Source: Clostridia bacterium (GTDB taxonomy: Bacteria > Bacillota > Clostridia > Lachnospirales > Anaerotignaceae). Taken from it: DNA of 64,000 bases. The DNA lies in contig CAJTDC010000005.1 in the NCBI GenBank assembly GCA_910575055.1, positions 1 through 64,000 on the forward strand, read 5' to 3'. The position numbers and the translations under genes were made by a program. Numbering within the stretch: the first letter of the stretch is position 1; the number at the start of each line of letters is the position of its first letter. The notes under the pieces were generated by a model. That model did not search any database. It was not told the origin of the DNA and worked only from the letters and a program-made list of their open reading frames with translations. Below, piece by piece: positions 6,797 to 15,722 of this stretch.

Positions 6797-7615
6797 ATGT
6801 CAGAACTGAAAGAAAATACGGTGCAGCAGACGCTGTGTATGCCCTTATGGGGGCGTGCGATAGCAGCGGAGCATTATCCGGAGCTGTTTCCTGACTATGA
6901 CGCAGGCAGGATTGTAAGGGAAATGGGAGTGGACTGGTCAGACAAGAAGATGTACCGGCTCCAGTATATGTGGATGAACTGTGTCATACGCCAGTATAAC
7001 ATGGCATGGGAAATCAGGCATTATCTGAAAAAACATGCCCATGCCGCTGTGGTGGAGCTTGGCGCAGGGCTTAGCTGCCTCAGACGGCAGATGAAAAATG
7101 AAACAAACCCATGGTACTGTCTGGACATGGAAAATGTGATACCGCTGCGTGAAAAACATATCCCCCTTGGAAATCTGGAGCAGAATGTGGCCTGCGACCT
7201 GAATGATTTTTCATGGTTTGACCAGATTGATTTCCGTCGGTCGGACGGGATTGTGTTTACGGCAGGCGGCCTGTTTTACTATTTTGAGAAAGAGCAGGTG
7301 CGCCGCCTTTTGTGCGCTATGGCGGAGCGTTTTCCCGGCGGCATGATTACTTTTGATGCGGTAAATGCTCTGGGGCTCAAGGGCGTGAATGCGGAAGTGA
7401 AAATGGCGGGCAATAAGACGAAGTCCTTCTTCTCATTGGAAAGACCAAAGGAAGAACTGGAAGGCTGGTCGGAGCATATTGTGAATGTAGTGGAACGGGA
7501 TTATATGGAAGGCTACCTGAAGGGCGGCTGGCGAAAAAGCGTAATTACCAGAATTTTTGCACGGGTGATGAGGATGTTCCATATGGGCTTTATGCTCCAT
7601 GTGGAGTTCTGCTGA
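6797..7615 (+). CDS. Class I SAM-dependent methyltransferase (LCMT/TcmP-like)
   Basis: This 272-residue protein has the SAM-binding motif VVELGAGLSCLRRQM at about residues 84-98, a following acidic position (CLDMENV) and the ACDLND region. It resembles the leucine carboxyl methyltransferase/TcmP O-methyltransferase group, which methylates carboxyl or hydroxyl groups of small molecules. Its position between a metal-uptake operon and an ECF importer is consistent with modifying a small ligand, but no substrate can be named. AGGAGG-like AGCAGGAGG precedes the ATG. Confidence 0.75.
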   Translation: MSELKENTVQQTLCMPLWGRAIAAEHYPELFPDYDAGRIVREMGVDWSDKKMYRLQYMWMNCVIRQYNMAWEIRHYLKKHAHAAVVELGAGLSCLRRQMKNETNPWYCLDMENVIPLREKHIPLGNLEQNVACDLNDFSWFDQIDFRRSDGIVFTAGGLFYYFEKEQVRRLLCAMAERFPGGMITFDAVNALGLKGVNAEVKMAGNKTKSFFSLERPKEELEGWSEHIVNVVERDYMEGYLKGGWRKSVITRIFARVMRMFHMGFMLHVEFC

Positions 7616-7665
7616 AATGCAGCAGTAAAGAAGTTCCGAGTGGAGTGGGAAGCAGCGCCCGGAAT

Positions 7666-7700
7666 ACAATAGAAAGTACGCTTTGCGAACTTTCTATTGT
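7666..7700. other. Long perfect hairpin between methyltransferase and ECF operon
   Basis: ACAATAGAAAGT pairs perfectly with ACTTTCTATTGT, with an inner CGC-TTT-GCG continuation. No T-run follows, so it does not look like a simple terminator. It could be an mRNA-stabilising or processing structure, a REP-like element or a protein-binding site. Confidence 0.6.
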
Positions 7701-7711
7701 CATGAATAAAA

Positions 7712-7740
7712 TTGTCCAATCGGTGCAATTTGGGCGAAAC
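7712..7740 (+). promoter_or_regulatory. Copy of the shared TTGTCCAATCGG box (candidate AraC site)
   Basis: TTGTCCAATCGGTGC is followed at 7732 by GGGCGAAAC. The same box, in compact form, precedes the ABC pair at 11510 and the MATE gene at 27567, with a partial copy at 21088. All are upstream of genes in the two ECF/ABC clusters, each of which carries one AraC regulator. Confidence 0.6.
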
Positions 7741-7780
7741 GGGACAGACAAAGGATTTGGTTTTTGTTATCCTAAAAAAG

Positions 7781-7830
7781 AAAGCGGAAATCCGCTTTTT
7801 TTAAACAACTATGGTTAGCTGAATCTAACC
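7781..7830 (+). promoter_or_regulatory. Leader hairpin and GGTTAG-N6-CTAACC operator before the ECF operon
   Basis: AAAGCGGA/TCCGCTTT with a T-run (7781-7802) forms a terminator-like hairpin. It is followed at once by the palindrome GGTTAG-CTGAAT-CTAACC (7813-7830), just before the AAGGAGG of the S component. The palindrome has the same half-sites and spacing as those upstream of the HMA-ZIP-DtxR operon. Confidence 0.65.
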
Positions 7831-7848
7831 AATAAGGAGGAAAAAACC

Positions 7849-8454
7849 ATGTCAAACTCAAAAAATGGAAAAGGGCTGAAAGGGAAGGATCTGATCACGA
7901 TCGGCATTTTTTCCGCAATCTATTTTGTCATTAACTTCGCCTTCATGCTGCTGGGAGGTATCCATCCCGTGCTGTGGATGCTGATGCCGGGTTTTATTGC
8001 CGTCTTTGCGGGGATTCCCTTTATGCTGATGGCGGCAAAGGTGCAAAAGCCTGGAGCGGTGTTCCTGATGGGACTGATCACGGCGCTGATTTATTTTGTT
8101 ACCGGGCAGTTTACTCTGGTGATTCTGATTTCCATGGCATCAGCCTGCGTTCTGGCCGAAGTGATACGTAGCATGGCGAAGTACGATAGCTTTAAGGGAA
8201 ATTCTACCGCCTATGTAATTTTTTCACTCGGAATGACCGGCTCCCCGTTGCCCATCTGGCTGTTTAAAGCTGATTTCCTCGCACAGATTACAGAGCAGGG
8301 AATGCCTGCGGATTATGTGTCCGCAGTAGAGGCGCTTTCTTCCAACGCCATGCTGGTTGTTCTGTTTGTGGCTCCCATAATCGGCGGAATTATTGGTGCG
8401 TTTATTGCAAAAGGTCTGTTTAAGAAACATTTTGTAAAGGCAGGAATTGTGTAA
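7849..8454 (+). CDS. MptD-family (Trep_Strep) ECF transporter S component
   Basis: This 201-residue hydrophobic protein has about six membrane segments. It starts KGKDLITIGIFSAIYFVINF and ends with a basic tail, GLFKKHFVKAG, as is typical for the Trep_Strep integral membrane family. It is the substrate-binding membrane subunit of an energy-coupling factor importer whose T and A subunits follow directly. AAGGAGG precedes the ATG and the TAA overlaps the next start (TAATG). It is clearly homologous to the S component at 21254. The substrate is unknown; gene context suggests a metal complex or metallophore. Confidence 0.85.
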   Translation: MSNSKNGKGLKGKDLITIGIFSAIYFVINFAFMLLGGIHPVLWMLMPGFIAVFAGIPFMLMAAKVQKPGAVFLMGLITALIYFVTGQFTLVILISMASACVLAEVIRSMAKYDSFKGNSTAYVIFSLGMTGSPLPIWLFKADFLAQITEQGMPADYVSAVEALSSNAMLVVLFVAPIIGGIIGAFIAKGLFKKHFVKAGIV

Positions 8455-9137
8455 TGGGCGCTCCGGGCAAAAAATATATGCTGAAATTTGATCCGCGGAC
8501 AGAGCTGCTGTTTCTGGTACTGGCAAATGTGGTGGCCTTTACCCAGCACTCCCTGTGGGTTGAGATTACATGGGTTGTTCTGCTGCTCCTGCTGATCATT
8601 GCCTGCGGCTGCACAAAAGCCGCAGGCAGGCTGGCACTTGCCTTTGGGATCTGCCTGTTCCTGCAGTACGGTATTTTCCCAATCGGACCGAAAATCTTAG
8701 CCAGCAGCTTCACCATTCTGGTTTCCTATGCGAGAAGGGCGTTTCCCTGCCTGATCGTGGGAACGCTGATCATACAGAAGACTTCGGTAAAGGAACTGAT
8801 GGTGGCGCTCCGTGAATGCCATATCCCGCAGGGGCTGATCATCCCGCTGTCAGTAACCATCCGATATTTTCCGGCTTTGAAGGAAGAAGCTGGGTACATA
8901 AGGGATGCCATGAAGCTGCGGGACATCCATGGGATACAGAAAATAGAGTATCTGCTTGTTCCGGTCATGATTTCGGCAACAACAACTGCGGAGGAACTGT
9001 CTGCCGCTGCCGTTACAAGGGGAGTTGAAAACCCGGCACATAAAACAAGCATGGTCGAAATGAAATTTGGCGTGCAGGATTTTTTATGCCTGGCATTCGG
9101 TGTTGTATTTTGTTTTATCTCAGTTACAGCAGGATAG
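8454..9137 (+). CDS. ECF transporter T component (CbiQ/EcfT-like)
   Basis: This 227-residue transmembrane protein begins with the usual LKFDPRTELLFLVLAN. It contains the two coupling-helix signatures AMKLRDI (about residue 144) and AAVTRGVENP (about residue 190), which contact the ATPase subunits. The start codon overlaps the stop of the S gene, so translation is coupled. It belongs to one operon with the double ATPase that follows, and its paralogue is at 21862. Confidence 0.88.
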   Translation: MGAPGKKYMLKFDPRTELLFLVLANVVAFTQHSLWVEITWVVLLLLLIIACGCTKAAGRLALAFGICLFLQYGIFPIGPKILASSFTILVSYARRAFPCLIVGTLIIQKTSVKELMVALRECHIPQGLIIPLSVTIRYFPALKEEAGYIRDAMKLRDIHGIQKIEYLLVPVMISATTTAEELSAAAVTRGVENPAHKTSMVEMKFGVQDFLCLAFGVVFCFISVTAG

Positions 9138-9149
9138 GAGGTGCGGTCT

Positions 9150-10553
9150 GTGGTAGAGATACAGGATGTTTCTTTTGCATATGAGAAAGAGCAGGGGACG
9201 CTCTCCCATATTGATTTAAAGATTGGTCAGGGTGAGTGCGTGCTTCTCTGTGGGGAAAGCGGGTGCGGCAAGACAACGGTGACAAAGCTGGTCAACGGCC
9301 TGATCCCCCATTTTGTGGTGGGCGGCGCTTTAACAGGCAGGGCGTCGGTAAACGGGATGGAGGTTGCGGATACGGAAATGTACCGCCTGGCGGAGCAGGT
9401 CGGCTCCGTGTTCCAGAACCCCAAGTCACAGTTTTTCAATATTGATTCTGACAGCGAGATCACGTTCGGGCTGGAAAATGCGGGCGTTGCCCCGGAGAAG
9501 ATCAAAGAACGTCTCGAAGCCACGGTTTCGGCGCTGGAAATCGGGCCGCTTCTTGGGAGGAATATTTTCTCCATGTCCGGCGGGGAAAAACAGAGTCTTG
9601 CTTTTGCAAGCGTTTATGCCATGAACCCGTCTGTGTTTGTGCTGGATGAGCCGACGGCCAACCTGGATGCGGAGGCAATTGATATTCTGCGGAGGCAGAT
9701 CATGCAGATTAAAAAAGAGGGGCGGACGGTCATTGTTGCGGAGCATCGTCTGTATTTCCTGATGGATCTGATAGACCGTGCCGTATTCCTGCAGGACGGA
9801 AAGATTATTCGTATTTTTTCGGGAGATGAATTTAGAGGAATCCCGGAACAGCAGCGTATCCGTATGGGGCTGCGGAGTTTCACTGACCCTGTGATGGAGC
9901 TGCCATGTGCCAGGCCGCCCGGAACGAAGGACGGTCTGTCGGTAGAAAATCTTTCCTGCGCATTTGACAGGCAGACGGTATTTGAGGGAATCAGCTTTTC
10001 CGCAAATCCCGGAGAGGTGCTTGGAATCGTGGGATATAACGGGGCGGGCAAGACTACGCTGACGCGGTGTCTGTGCGGACTGTTAAAGGAAGAGGGCGGG
10101 ACAATCCGGCTTGACGGGAAAGCCCTGAACCGGAAACAGCGGAACAGGGCGTGCAGTCTTGTCATGCAGGATGTGAACCACCAGCTTTTCTCGGACAGTG
10201 TATGGGATGAATGCGAGATGTCCATGCCGGAGGGCAGGGCGGAGGAGATAGAAAAAATCCTAAAAGCCTTTGACCTGCTGGAATTTAAGGAGCGCCACCC
10301 AATGGCACTGTCGGGAGGGCAGAAGCAGCGTCTGGCTGTGGCAGCTGCTATCCTTTCAGGAAAGCGGCTCATGGTATTTGACGAACCCACTAGCGGGCTG
10401 GATTATAGGCATATGCTGGGGGTGGGCCGTATGATCCGGGAGCTGGCGGGGCAGAAATGCATTGTGTTGGTGGTTTCCCACGACAGGGAGTTCATGGAGA
10501 AGGCCTGCGACCGTATTTTTGAAATGGACGGAAGGAGGGATGGGAATGGATGA
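9150..10553 (+). CDS. ECF transporter double ATPase (EcfA1-EcfA2 fusion)
   Basis: This protein of about 467 residues consists of two ABC ATPase domains in tandem. Domain 1 has Walker A GESGCGKTT (residues 35-43), signature MSGGEKQ and Walker B VFVLDEPTANLD. Domain 2 has Walker A GYNGAGKTT (about 295-303), signature LSGGQKQRLAVA and Walker B LMVFDEPTSGLD. The GTG at 9150 is preferred because AGGAGG lies about 9 bases upstream; a GTG at 9141 is too close to it. It powers the S and T subunits encoded just upstream. Its end overlaps the AraC gene by 8 bases. Confidence 0.88.
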   Translation: MVEIQDVSFAYEKEQGTLSHIDLKIGQGECVLLCGESGCGKTTVTKLVNGLIPHFVVGGALTGRASVNGMEVADTEMYRLAEQVGSVFQNPKSQFFNIDSDSEITFGLENAGVAPEKIKERLEATVSALEIGPLLGRNIFSMSGGEKQSLAFASVYAMNPSVFVLDEPTANLDAEAIDILRRQIMQIKKEGRTVIVAEHRLYFLMDLIDRAVFLQDGKIIRIFSGDEFRGIPEQQRIRMGLRSFTDPVMELPCARPPGTKDGLSVENLSCAFDRQTVFEGISFSANPGEVLGIVGYNGAGKTTLTRCLCGLLKEEGGTIRLDGKALNRKQRNRACSLVMQDVNHQLFSDSVWDECEMSMPEGRAEEIEKILKAFDLLEFKERHPMALSGGQKQRLAVAAAILSGKRLMVFDEPTSGLDYRHMLGVGRMIRELAGQKCIVLVVSHDREFMEKACDRIFEMDGRRDGNG

Positions 10554-11499
10554 TTTCCTGCTTACGGGCGGTACCGGCGTGAAACTGGCGGAAAACGACG
10601 GATGCAGCGTGTACCAGTTCCAGAATGAAACAGGGGAAGGGACGATCACCATCTATGAGGTTTTTCCGGGAGTCAGCCTTTCCTATAACGATTTCCATAT
10701 CCGTTATTATGACAGCGAATTCAAGCCGGACAGGAATCTCTTCTGCATCGACCACTGCCGGGAGGGGCGGCTGGAGTATCCGGCGGCTGACGACGCCTAC
10801 TCCTATGTGGAGGCGGGGGATCTGAAACTTGACCGCAGGCTTACCCATACCGGGCATTTTGAGATGCCGCTTTCCCATTACCACGGCGCAATGGTGTCTT
10901 TTGATATGGATGCGGCCTGCCGGTCTCTGCCGCAGGAGATCAAGGACTTTCCCGTGAACCTGCGGGCATTGCAGGAAAAGTTCTGCGGCGGCATTTACCC
11001 TTACGTCGTGCATGGCGCAGGCTCTATCGAGCATATTTTTGGGGAGCTGTACGCAGTGCCGGAAAAGATCAAGCGGTCCTATTTTAAGATAAAGATTCTG
11101 GAGCTGCTGTTGTATCTGGAAGCACTGGAACTGCCGGAAAATCCTGTGGAGAAGCCGTATTTTTACCGGACGCAGGTGGAAAAGGCCAAGGCGGTGCAGC
11201 AGTTCCTTGTGGGGCATATGGATGAGAATTTCACGCAGAAGGAGATGTCCCGCCGTTTTGATATCCCGCTGACGCCCCTTAAAAACTGCTTTAAATCGGT
11301 TTTTGGGGCGAGCATTGGCAGCTACCTTCTGGAGTACCGGATGAACCAGGCGGCAGTTCTCTTAAGGACAAAGCGGGAGATGAGTGTGGCGGAGATTGCC
11401 GGGTGCGTTGGGTACGACAGCCCAAGCAAGTTTGCGGCGGCTTTCCGCAGGAAGATGGGGATGACGCCGATGGATTACCGGAACCGCCTGCAGCAGTAG
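10546..11499 (+). CDS. AraC-family transcriptional regulator (cluster A)
   Basis: This 317-residue protein has an N-terminal ligand-sensing part (IYEVFPGVSLSYNDFHI...) and a C-terminal AraC DNA-binding domain over about the last 100 residues. The domain shows two helix-turn-helix units (FTQKEMSRRFDIPLTPLKNCF and EISVAEIAGCVGYDSPSKFAAAF-like) and ends GMTPMDYR. GAAGGAGG lies 7 bases before the ATG chosen here; the gene overlaps the ECF ATPase. Its gene context recalls YbtA, the AraC activator of yersiniabactin transport, which senses the metallophore complex. The box at 11510 just downstream is a likely target. Confidence 0.85.
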   Translation: MDDFLLTGGTGVKLAENDGCSVYQFQNETGEGTITIYEVFPGVSLSYNDFHIRYYDSEFKPDRNLFCIDHCREGRLEYPAADDAYSYVEAGDLKLDRRLTHTGHFEMPLSHYHGAMVSFDMDAACRSLPQEIKDFPVNLRALQEKFCGGIYPYVVHGAGSIEHIFGELYAVPEKIKRSYFKIKILELLLYLEALELPENPVEKPYFYRTQVEKAKAVQQFLVGHMDENFTQKEMSRRFDIPLTPLKNCFKSVFGASIGSYLLEYRMNQAAVLLRTKREMSVAEIAGCVGYDSPSKFAAAFRRKMGMTPMDYRNRLQQ

Positions 11500-11509
11500 A
11501 AAAAAGTAT

Positions 11510-11595
11510 TTGTCTAATCGGGGCAAAACGGACGGGGTGGAGCGGAAAGCGGCTTCCAAAAGCGTTAAGATAAGAATGGTTAGTGAAAACTACCC
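11510..11595 (+). promoter_or_regulatory. Regulatory region of the ABC pair: shared box and palindrome
   Basis: TTGTCTAATCGGGGCAAAAC (11510-11529) matches the box at 27567 at 18 of 20 positions. Further on, GGTTAG-TGAAAA-CTACCC (11578-11595) lies inside a 30-base imperfect palindrome with outer arms AAGAA and TTCTT. The order box, then AAGATAAGAATGG, then palindrome is conserved upstream of the MATE gene at 27567-27652. Confidence 0.65.
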
Positions 11596-11628
11596 GTTCT
11601 TATTTTGTTTTATGGAAGGAGTAAGTAT

Positions 11629-13431
11629 ATGAGCGAACAAAATTTGTCTGCGGACAGACAAAACAAAAAGCAGAATTTTTTATCCTGTCTGCTGTCCTAT
11701 GCCCGTGAAGGGAAACGAAAACTGATTTTATCGGTGGTTCTGTCCGTGATCAGCATTACGGCGGGGCTTGTGCCTTATTATTGTTTTTACCGTGTCCTCT
11801 GCCTGTTTTTAGATGGGGCGGTTTCGGTTTCAGGGATCTGGTCATGGAGCCTTCTGGCGTTTGCAGCCTATGTGGGGAAGGTGCTTTGCTTCGGGTTTTC
11901 CACCACGGCGAGCCATTACGCAGCCTATCACATTCTGGAAGGCTTGAGGAACCGTGTGGCGGACCGCTTTCTGCACGCCCCGCTGGGGGAAGTGACGAAG
12001 CACAGCATCGGGGAAATCAAAGGGATCATGGTGGATAAGATTGAGGACATTGAGCCGCCCCTTGCCCATCTGGTCCCGGAGGGCAGCGGGCATATCGTAC
12101 TGCCGCTGGTGAGCATGGCGGCGCTTGCGGCGATCGACTGGCGGCTGTTCCTTGCGTCCATGGTCACTTTTCCCTTTTCCTTCCTCTGCATGGGGCTGAC
12201 CTTCAAGATCAGCGGGAAAAGCTATGACACCTACAATGAATCCCTCGCACAGATGAACAGCAATATTGTGGAGTATGTGGAGGGGATCGAGGTCATCAAG
12301 GCATTCGGGCGAACCGGGGAATCCTATGGGAAATTCTCATCTGCTATTTTAAATTACAGGACATTTGTAATTAAATGGCTTTCCTCCACCTGGGTGACCA
12401 TGAAGCTGGCGTTTGCCCTGTTCCCGTCTACACTGTTAGGCGTCCTGCCTGTGGCGCTCCTGCTTGGGGCAGACGGAACGGTCACAGCGGCGCAGGCGGC
12501 GCTTGCGGTCATGCTGTCCATGTCCATGGTGGGCTCCCTTGCGAAGCTGGAGGTATTTTCCAACGAGATCAAGAAAGTGCAGATGACGGTGGAGGAATTG
12601 CAGGAATATCTGGAAATGCCAGAACTGTCGGAAAAAGGGCAGGATGTAGAACTGAAAGGCTATGATATGGAACTGAAAGATGTCCGTTTTTCCTATGAAG
12701 AGGATGAGGTGCTGCACGGTGTTTCCTTAAAACTGCCCCAGGGCAGCTTTACCGCACTGGTAGGGCCCTCTGGCGGGGGAAAGTCCACGGTGGCAAGGCT
12801 AATCTCCTGGTTTTATGATGTGTCTGCCGGGAGCATTTCCATCGGCGGTGTGGATATCCGGGAAATGCCCCTTGCACAGCTTTCCGGCATTATCAGTTTT
12901 GTGGCGCAGGACAATTTCCTGTTCCGCTGCTCCATCAAGGAAAATATCCGTATGGGAAATCCGGACGCAAGTGATAAGCAAGTGTTTGCAGCGGCAAGGG
13001 CGGCGCAGTGCGAGGAATTTATCAGAAAGCTGCCAAATGGCTATGACACGCCTGCGGGCGAAGCTGGCAAACGGCTGTCAGGTGGCGAAAAACAGCGTAT
13101 TGCCATTGCAAGGATGATGTTAAAGGGTTCGCCAGTCATTATACTGGACGAGGCGACCGCTTTCACTGATCCGGAGAATGAGGATAAGATACAGAAAAGC
13201 ATACGGGAATTGACGAAAGGGAAAACGCTGCTGGTTATTGCCCACAGGCTTTCCACGATTAAAAACGCTGACAATATCGTGGTGCTGGAGAACGGAGAGC
13301 TCGTGGCGCAGGGGCGGCAGGAAGAACTGCTGATGGGCTGCCCGCTGTACCGAAAGATGTGGGAGTCCCATATCGGTGCAAAGAACTGGTCGGTAGGAAA
13401 GCAGGGAAAGGAGGCAGAAGGAAATGTTTAA
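11629..13431 (+). CDS. ABC transporter, fused membrane and ATPase domains (YbtP/IrtA-like half)
   Basis: This protein of about 600 residues has an N-terminal six-helix exporter-type membrane domain (about residues 20-310) and a C-terminal ATPase with Walker A GPSGGGKST (about 380), signature LSGGEKQRIAIARM (about 481), Walker B VIILDEATA (about 503) and H-loop VIAHRLST. The ATG at 11629 is preferred, with GGAAGGA upstream. It overlaps the next gene by 8 bases, so the two halves probably form a heterodimer. Exporter-fold pairs of this kind (YbtPQ, IrtAB) can import iron-siderophore complexes. Direction of transport is not provable from sequence. Confidence 0.85.
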   Translation: MSEQNLSADRQNKKQNFLSCLLSYAREGKRKLILSVVLSVISITAGLVPYYCFYRVLCLFLDGAVSVSGIWSWSLLAFAAYVGKVLCFGFSTTASHYAAYHILEGLRNRVADRFLHAPLGEVTKHSIGEIKGIMVDKIEDIEPPLAHLVPEGSGHIVLPLVSMAALAAIDWRLFLASMVTFPFSFLCMGLTFKISGKSYDTYNESLAQMNSNIVEYVEGIEVIKAFGRTGESYGKFSSAILNYRTFVIKWLSSTWVTMKLAFALFPSTLLGVLPVALLLGADGTVTAAQAALAVMLSMSMVGSLAKLEVFSNEIKKVQMTVEELQEYLEMPELSEKGQDVELKGYDMELKDVRFSYEEDEVLHGVSLKLPQGSFTALVGPSGGGKSTVARLISWFYDVSAGSISIGGVDIREMPLAQLSGIISFVAQDNFLFRCSIKENIRMGNPDASDKQVFAAARAAQCEEFIRKLPNGYDTPAGEAGKRLSGGEKQRIAIARMMLKGSPVIILDEATAFTDPENEDKIQKSIRELTKGKTLLVIAHRLSTIKNADNIVVLENGELVAQGRQEELLMGCPLYRKMWESHIGAKNWSVGKQGKEAEGNV

Positions 13432-15226
13432 GACATTAAAACGGATCATAGGCTGGTGCGGTGAATTTAAGGGGAAATTATACGCTGGGTTTGTATTCTC
13501 TTTCTTTTCCCATCTGTTCGCCGCCATGCCGGTGATGGTGGCGGCGTATACCGTAGGGCTTTTACTTGCATCCGCACAGAAAGAAACGGCTTTTGACAGA
13601 AAGTGGGCAGGCATCAGCTTTGTGGTGATTGCCCTGTTGGTTATCCTGCGGTTTTTCTTTGACTATATGCGTTCCCGTTTTCAGGAAGCCATCAGCTATG
13701 AGCTTGTGGCAAAAGACCGACTTGCCATCGGGGACGCGTTAAAGCGGGTATCCCTTGGGTATTTCCAGAAAAACAGCACAGGGGATATTTTAAATTCGAT
13801 CACCACAGGCTTAAATACACTGGAAAACATGGGAATCCGCATGATTGATAATTTTGTAGGCGGTTACCTGAACTTCCTCGTTATTTTCTTAAGCCTGCTT
13901 GTGTTTTCACCGCTTACGGCGCTTACCTCACTGGCCGGCGCGGCGGTTTCGTTCCTGTTCCTTCTGCTGGTGTCAAAACACAGCGTAAGGAATGCTCCAA
14001 GGGAAGCAGAGGCAGGGCGGAAGCTGTCCGGGGCAGTGTTAGAGTATGCCCGCGGACTTCCCACCGTGAAATCTTTTGGGCAGGGAGGTGCCTCCATGCA
14101 GAGCATGAAAGAAGCAGCCAGGGAAAACCGTGATATCCGGCTGAAAATCGAATATGGGTTTACTCCGGCAAATTGCGGACACCTTCTGGCGCTGAAAACC
14201 GCATCGGTATTCCTGGCTGCGGCTGCCTGCTTTCTCTGCCTTGCCGGGAGCATGGAGATGCCGGTCATGCTGATGTTTGTGTTCTTTTCTTTCGGCATTT
14301 TCGGTTCGCTGGAGCCGGTCAGCGACAGCGCCCATGTGCTGGGCATCATCAATACGGCGATGGATCAGATTGGCGCGCTGAAAGAGGGAAACTATATTGA
14401 CCGTGACGGGAAGGATATCGTCCTTTCTGATTTCGGGATAGAATTCTGCCATGTGGATTTTGGGTACGAGGTGAGCCCGACAGGGCGAGAGGGCGGCCTG
14501 GGCCGTGAGGAAGGAAATAATGCGGGGCGGACAGTGCTTAAGGATGTCAGCTTTACCATACCTGAAAAAACATCCACTGCCATTGTCGGGCCTTCCGGCA
14601 GCGGAAAGACGACTATCTGTAATTTAATTGCCCGTTTTTATGACGTGCAGGCGGGCAGTATCCGTGTGGGCGGACACGATGTGCGGGAATTTACCTGCGA
14701 CAGCCTGCTAAAAAATATATCCATGATGTTTCAGAATGTGTATCTGTTCCATGACACGATCCGGAACAATATCCGCTTCGGAAGGCCGGATGCCACAGAG
14801 GAAGAAGTCATAGAGGCTGCAAAGGCGGCAAGATGCCATGATTTCATCGTATCGCTGCCGCAGGGATACGATACGGTAGTCGGCGAGGGCGGCGGCACAC
14901 TGTCCGGCGGCGAAAAGCAGAGGATTTCGATCGCCAGGGCGATGCTGAAGGATGCCCCTATTGTTATTTTGGATGAAGCCACGGCAAGCATCGACCCGGA
15001 GAATGAGCATCTGATCCAGGAAGCCATCTCTGAACTGACCCGTGGGAAGACAATCATCACGATTGCCCACAGGCTGGCAACGATTGAAAATGCGGATCAG
15101 ATTCTTGTGATTGACGGAGGAACGGTAGCGCAGAAAGGGACACATAAAGAGCTGTTGGAACAGGAAGGAACCTACCGTGAATTTGTACGTATCAGGGAAC
15201 AGGCGGAAGGCTGGCACATACAATAA
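13424..15226 (+). CDS. ABC transporter, fused membrane and ATPase domains (YbtQ/IrtB-like half)
   Basis: This protein of 600 residues has a membrane domain over residues 15-310 and an ATPase with Walker A GPSGSGKTT (about 388), signature LSGGEKQRISIARAM (about 491) and Walker B IVILDEATASID. A Gly/Glu-rich insert (about 345-365) separates the domains and is not seen in the partner. It starts inside the end of the preceding gene and is the second half of the pair. It is homologous to 25816-27525 in cluster B. Confidence 0.85.
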   Translation: MFKTLKRIIGWCGEFKGKLYAGFVFSFFSHLFAAMPVMVAAYTVGLLLASAQKETAFDRKWAGISFVVIALLVILRFFFDYMRSRFQEAISYELVAKDRLAIGDALKRVSLGYFQKNSTGDILNSITTGLNTLENMGIRMIDNFVGGYLNFLVIFLSLLVFSPLTALTSLAGAAVSFLFLLLVSKHSVRNAPREAEAGRKLSGAVLEYARGLPTVKSFGQGGASMQSMKEAARENRDIRLKIEYGFTPANCGHLLALKTASVFLAAAACFLCLAGSMEMPVMLMFVFFSFGIFGSLEPVSDSAHVLGIINTAMDQIGALKEGNYIDRDGKDIVLSDFGIEFCHVDFGYEVSPTGREGGLGREEGNNAGRTVLKDVSFTIPEKTSTAIVGPSGSGKTTICNLIARFYDVQAGSIRVGGHDVREFTCDSLLKNISMMFQNVYLFHDTIRNNIRFGRPDATEEEVIEAAKAARCHDFIVSLPQGYDTVVGEGGGTLSGGEKQRISIARAMLKDAPIVILDEATASIDPENEHLIQEAISELTRGKTIITIAHRLATIENADQILVIDGGTVAQKGTHKELLEQEGTYREFVRIREQAEGWHIQ

Positions 15227-15268
15227 TCAGAAAGTCAGCGGAAAGAAGGTGGCGGCATCGGACGTGTA

Positions 15269-15685
15269 ATGGTAATAGAATTTCAGGAGCAGGATTCTTC
15301 CGCATTTGACGAGGTTATGAAGGTTCTGAAACGCCATCCAGGATTTGAACATCTGCGGCTGCGGGATGAGCCGATGGTTTCGCTTCCGGGACTGGAAATC
15401 TATCCGGACCGGAGGAAGATATACCGCGACCGCCGTGAGATACGCCTTACAGCAAAGGAATATGACCTTCTCAGTTTTCTTGTTGCGAACAAAGGGCGTG
15501 TCCTTACCTATGACCAGATATATCAGAAGGTCTGGGGAGAGGATGCCTATGGTGATGAAAGCAATGCCATAGGCTGCCATATCCGCAACCTGCGGGAGAA
15601 ATTATATGAGGCAGAGCCGGATGCGCCTTTTACCATCCGCTGTGTGCGGGAGGTCGGCTACTGCTTTGAGGTCAATTCAGAATGA
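15269..15685 (+). CDS. Receiver-less OmpR-type winged-helix regulator (cluster A)
   Basis: This 138-residue protein has an N-terminal segment of about 40 residues (FQEQDSSAFDEVMKVLKRH) that does not resemble a response-regulator receiver. A complete OmpR/PhoB winged helix follows (LTAKEYDLLSFLVANKGRVL...GDESNAIGCHIRNLREKL...IRCVREVGYCFEV). It cannot be phosphorylated in the usual way. Close relatives end cluster B (29510) and the third module (43842), so it marks the 3' end of each transporter module. A strong terminator follows at 15693. Confidence 0.82.
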   Translation: MVIEFQEQDSSAFDEVMKVLKRHPGFEHLRLRDEPMVSLPGLEIYPDRRKIYRDRREIRLTAKEYDLLSFLVANKGRVLTYDQIYQKVWGEDAYGDESNAIGCHIRNLREKLYEAEPDAPFTIRCVREVGYCFEVNSE

Positions 15686-15692
15686 ATCCTGT

Positions 15693-15722
15693 AGCGGCTT
15701 GGGAAACCAGGCCGCTTTTTCC
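15693..15722 (+). terminator. Terminator after winged-helix gene A
   Basis: AGCGGCTTGG pairs with CCAGGCCGCT (one wobble) across a GAAA loop, followed by a T-run. The following stretch to 15928 holds no gene. A second weaker GC-rich hairpin with seven T residues lies at about 15791-15829. Confidence 0.85.

Noticed and set aside
8726-9052. Several long minus-strand ORFs antisense to the ECF, ABC and recombinase genes
   Set aside because: They are shadows of GC-rich coding sequence; none has a ribosome-binding site or plausible domain.
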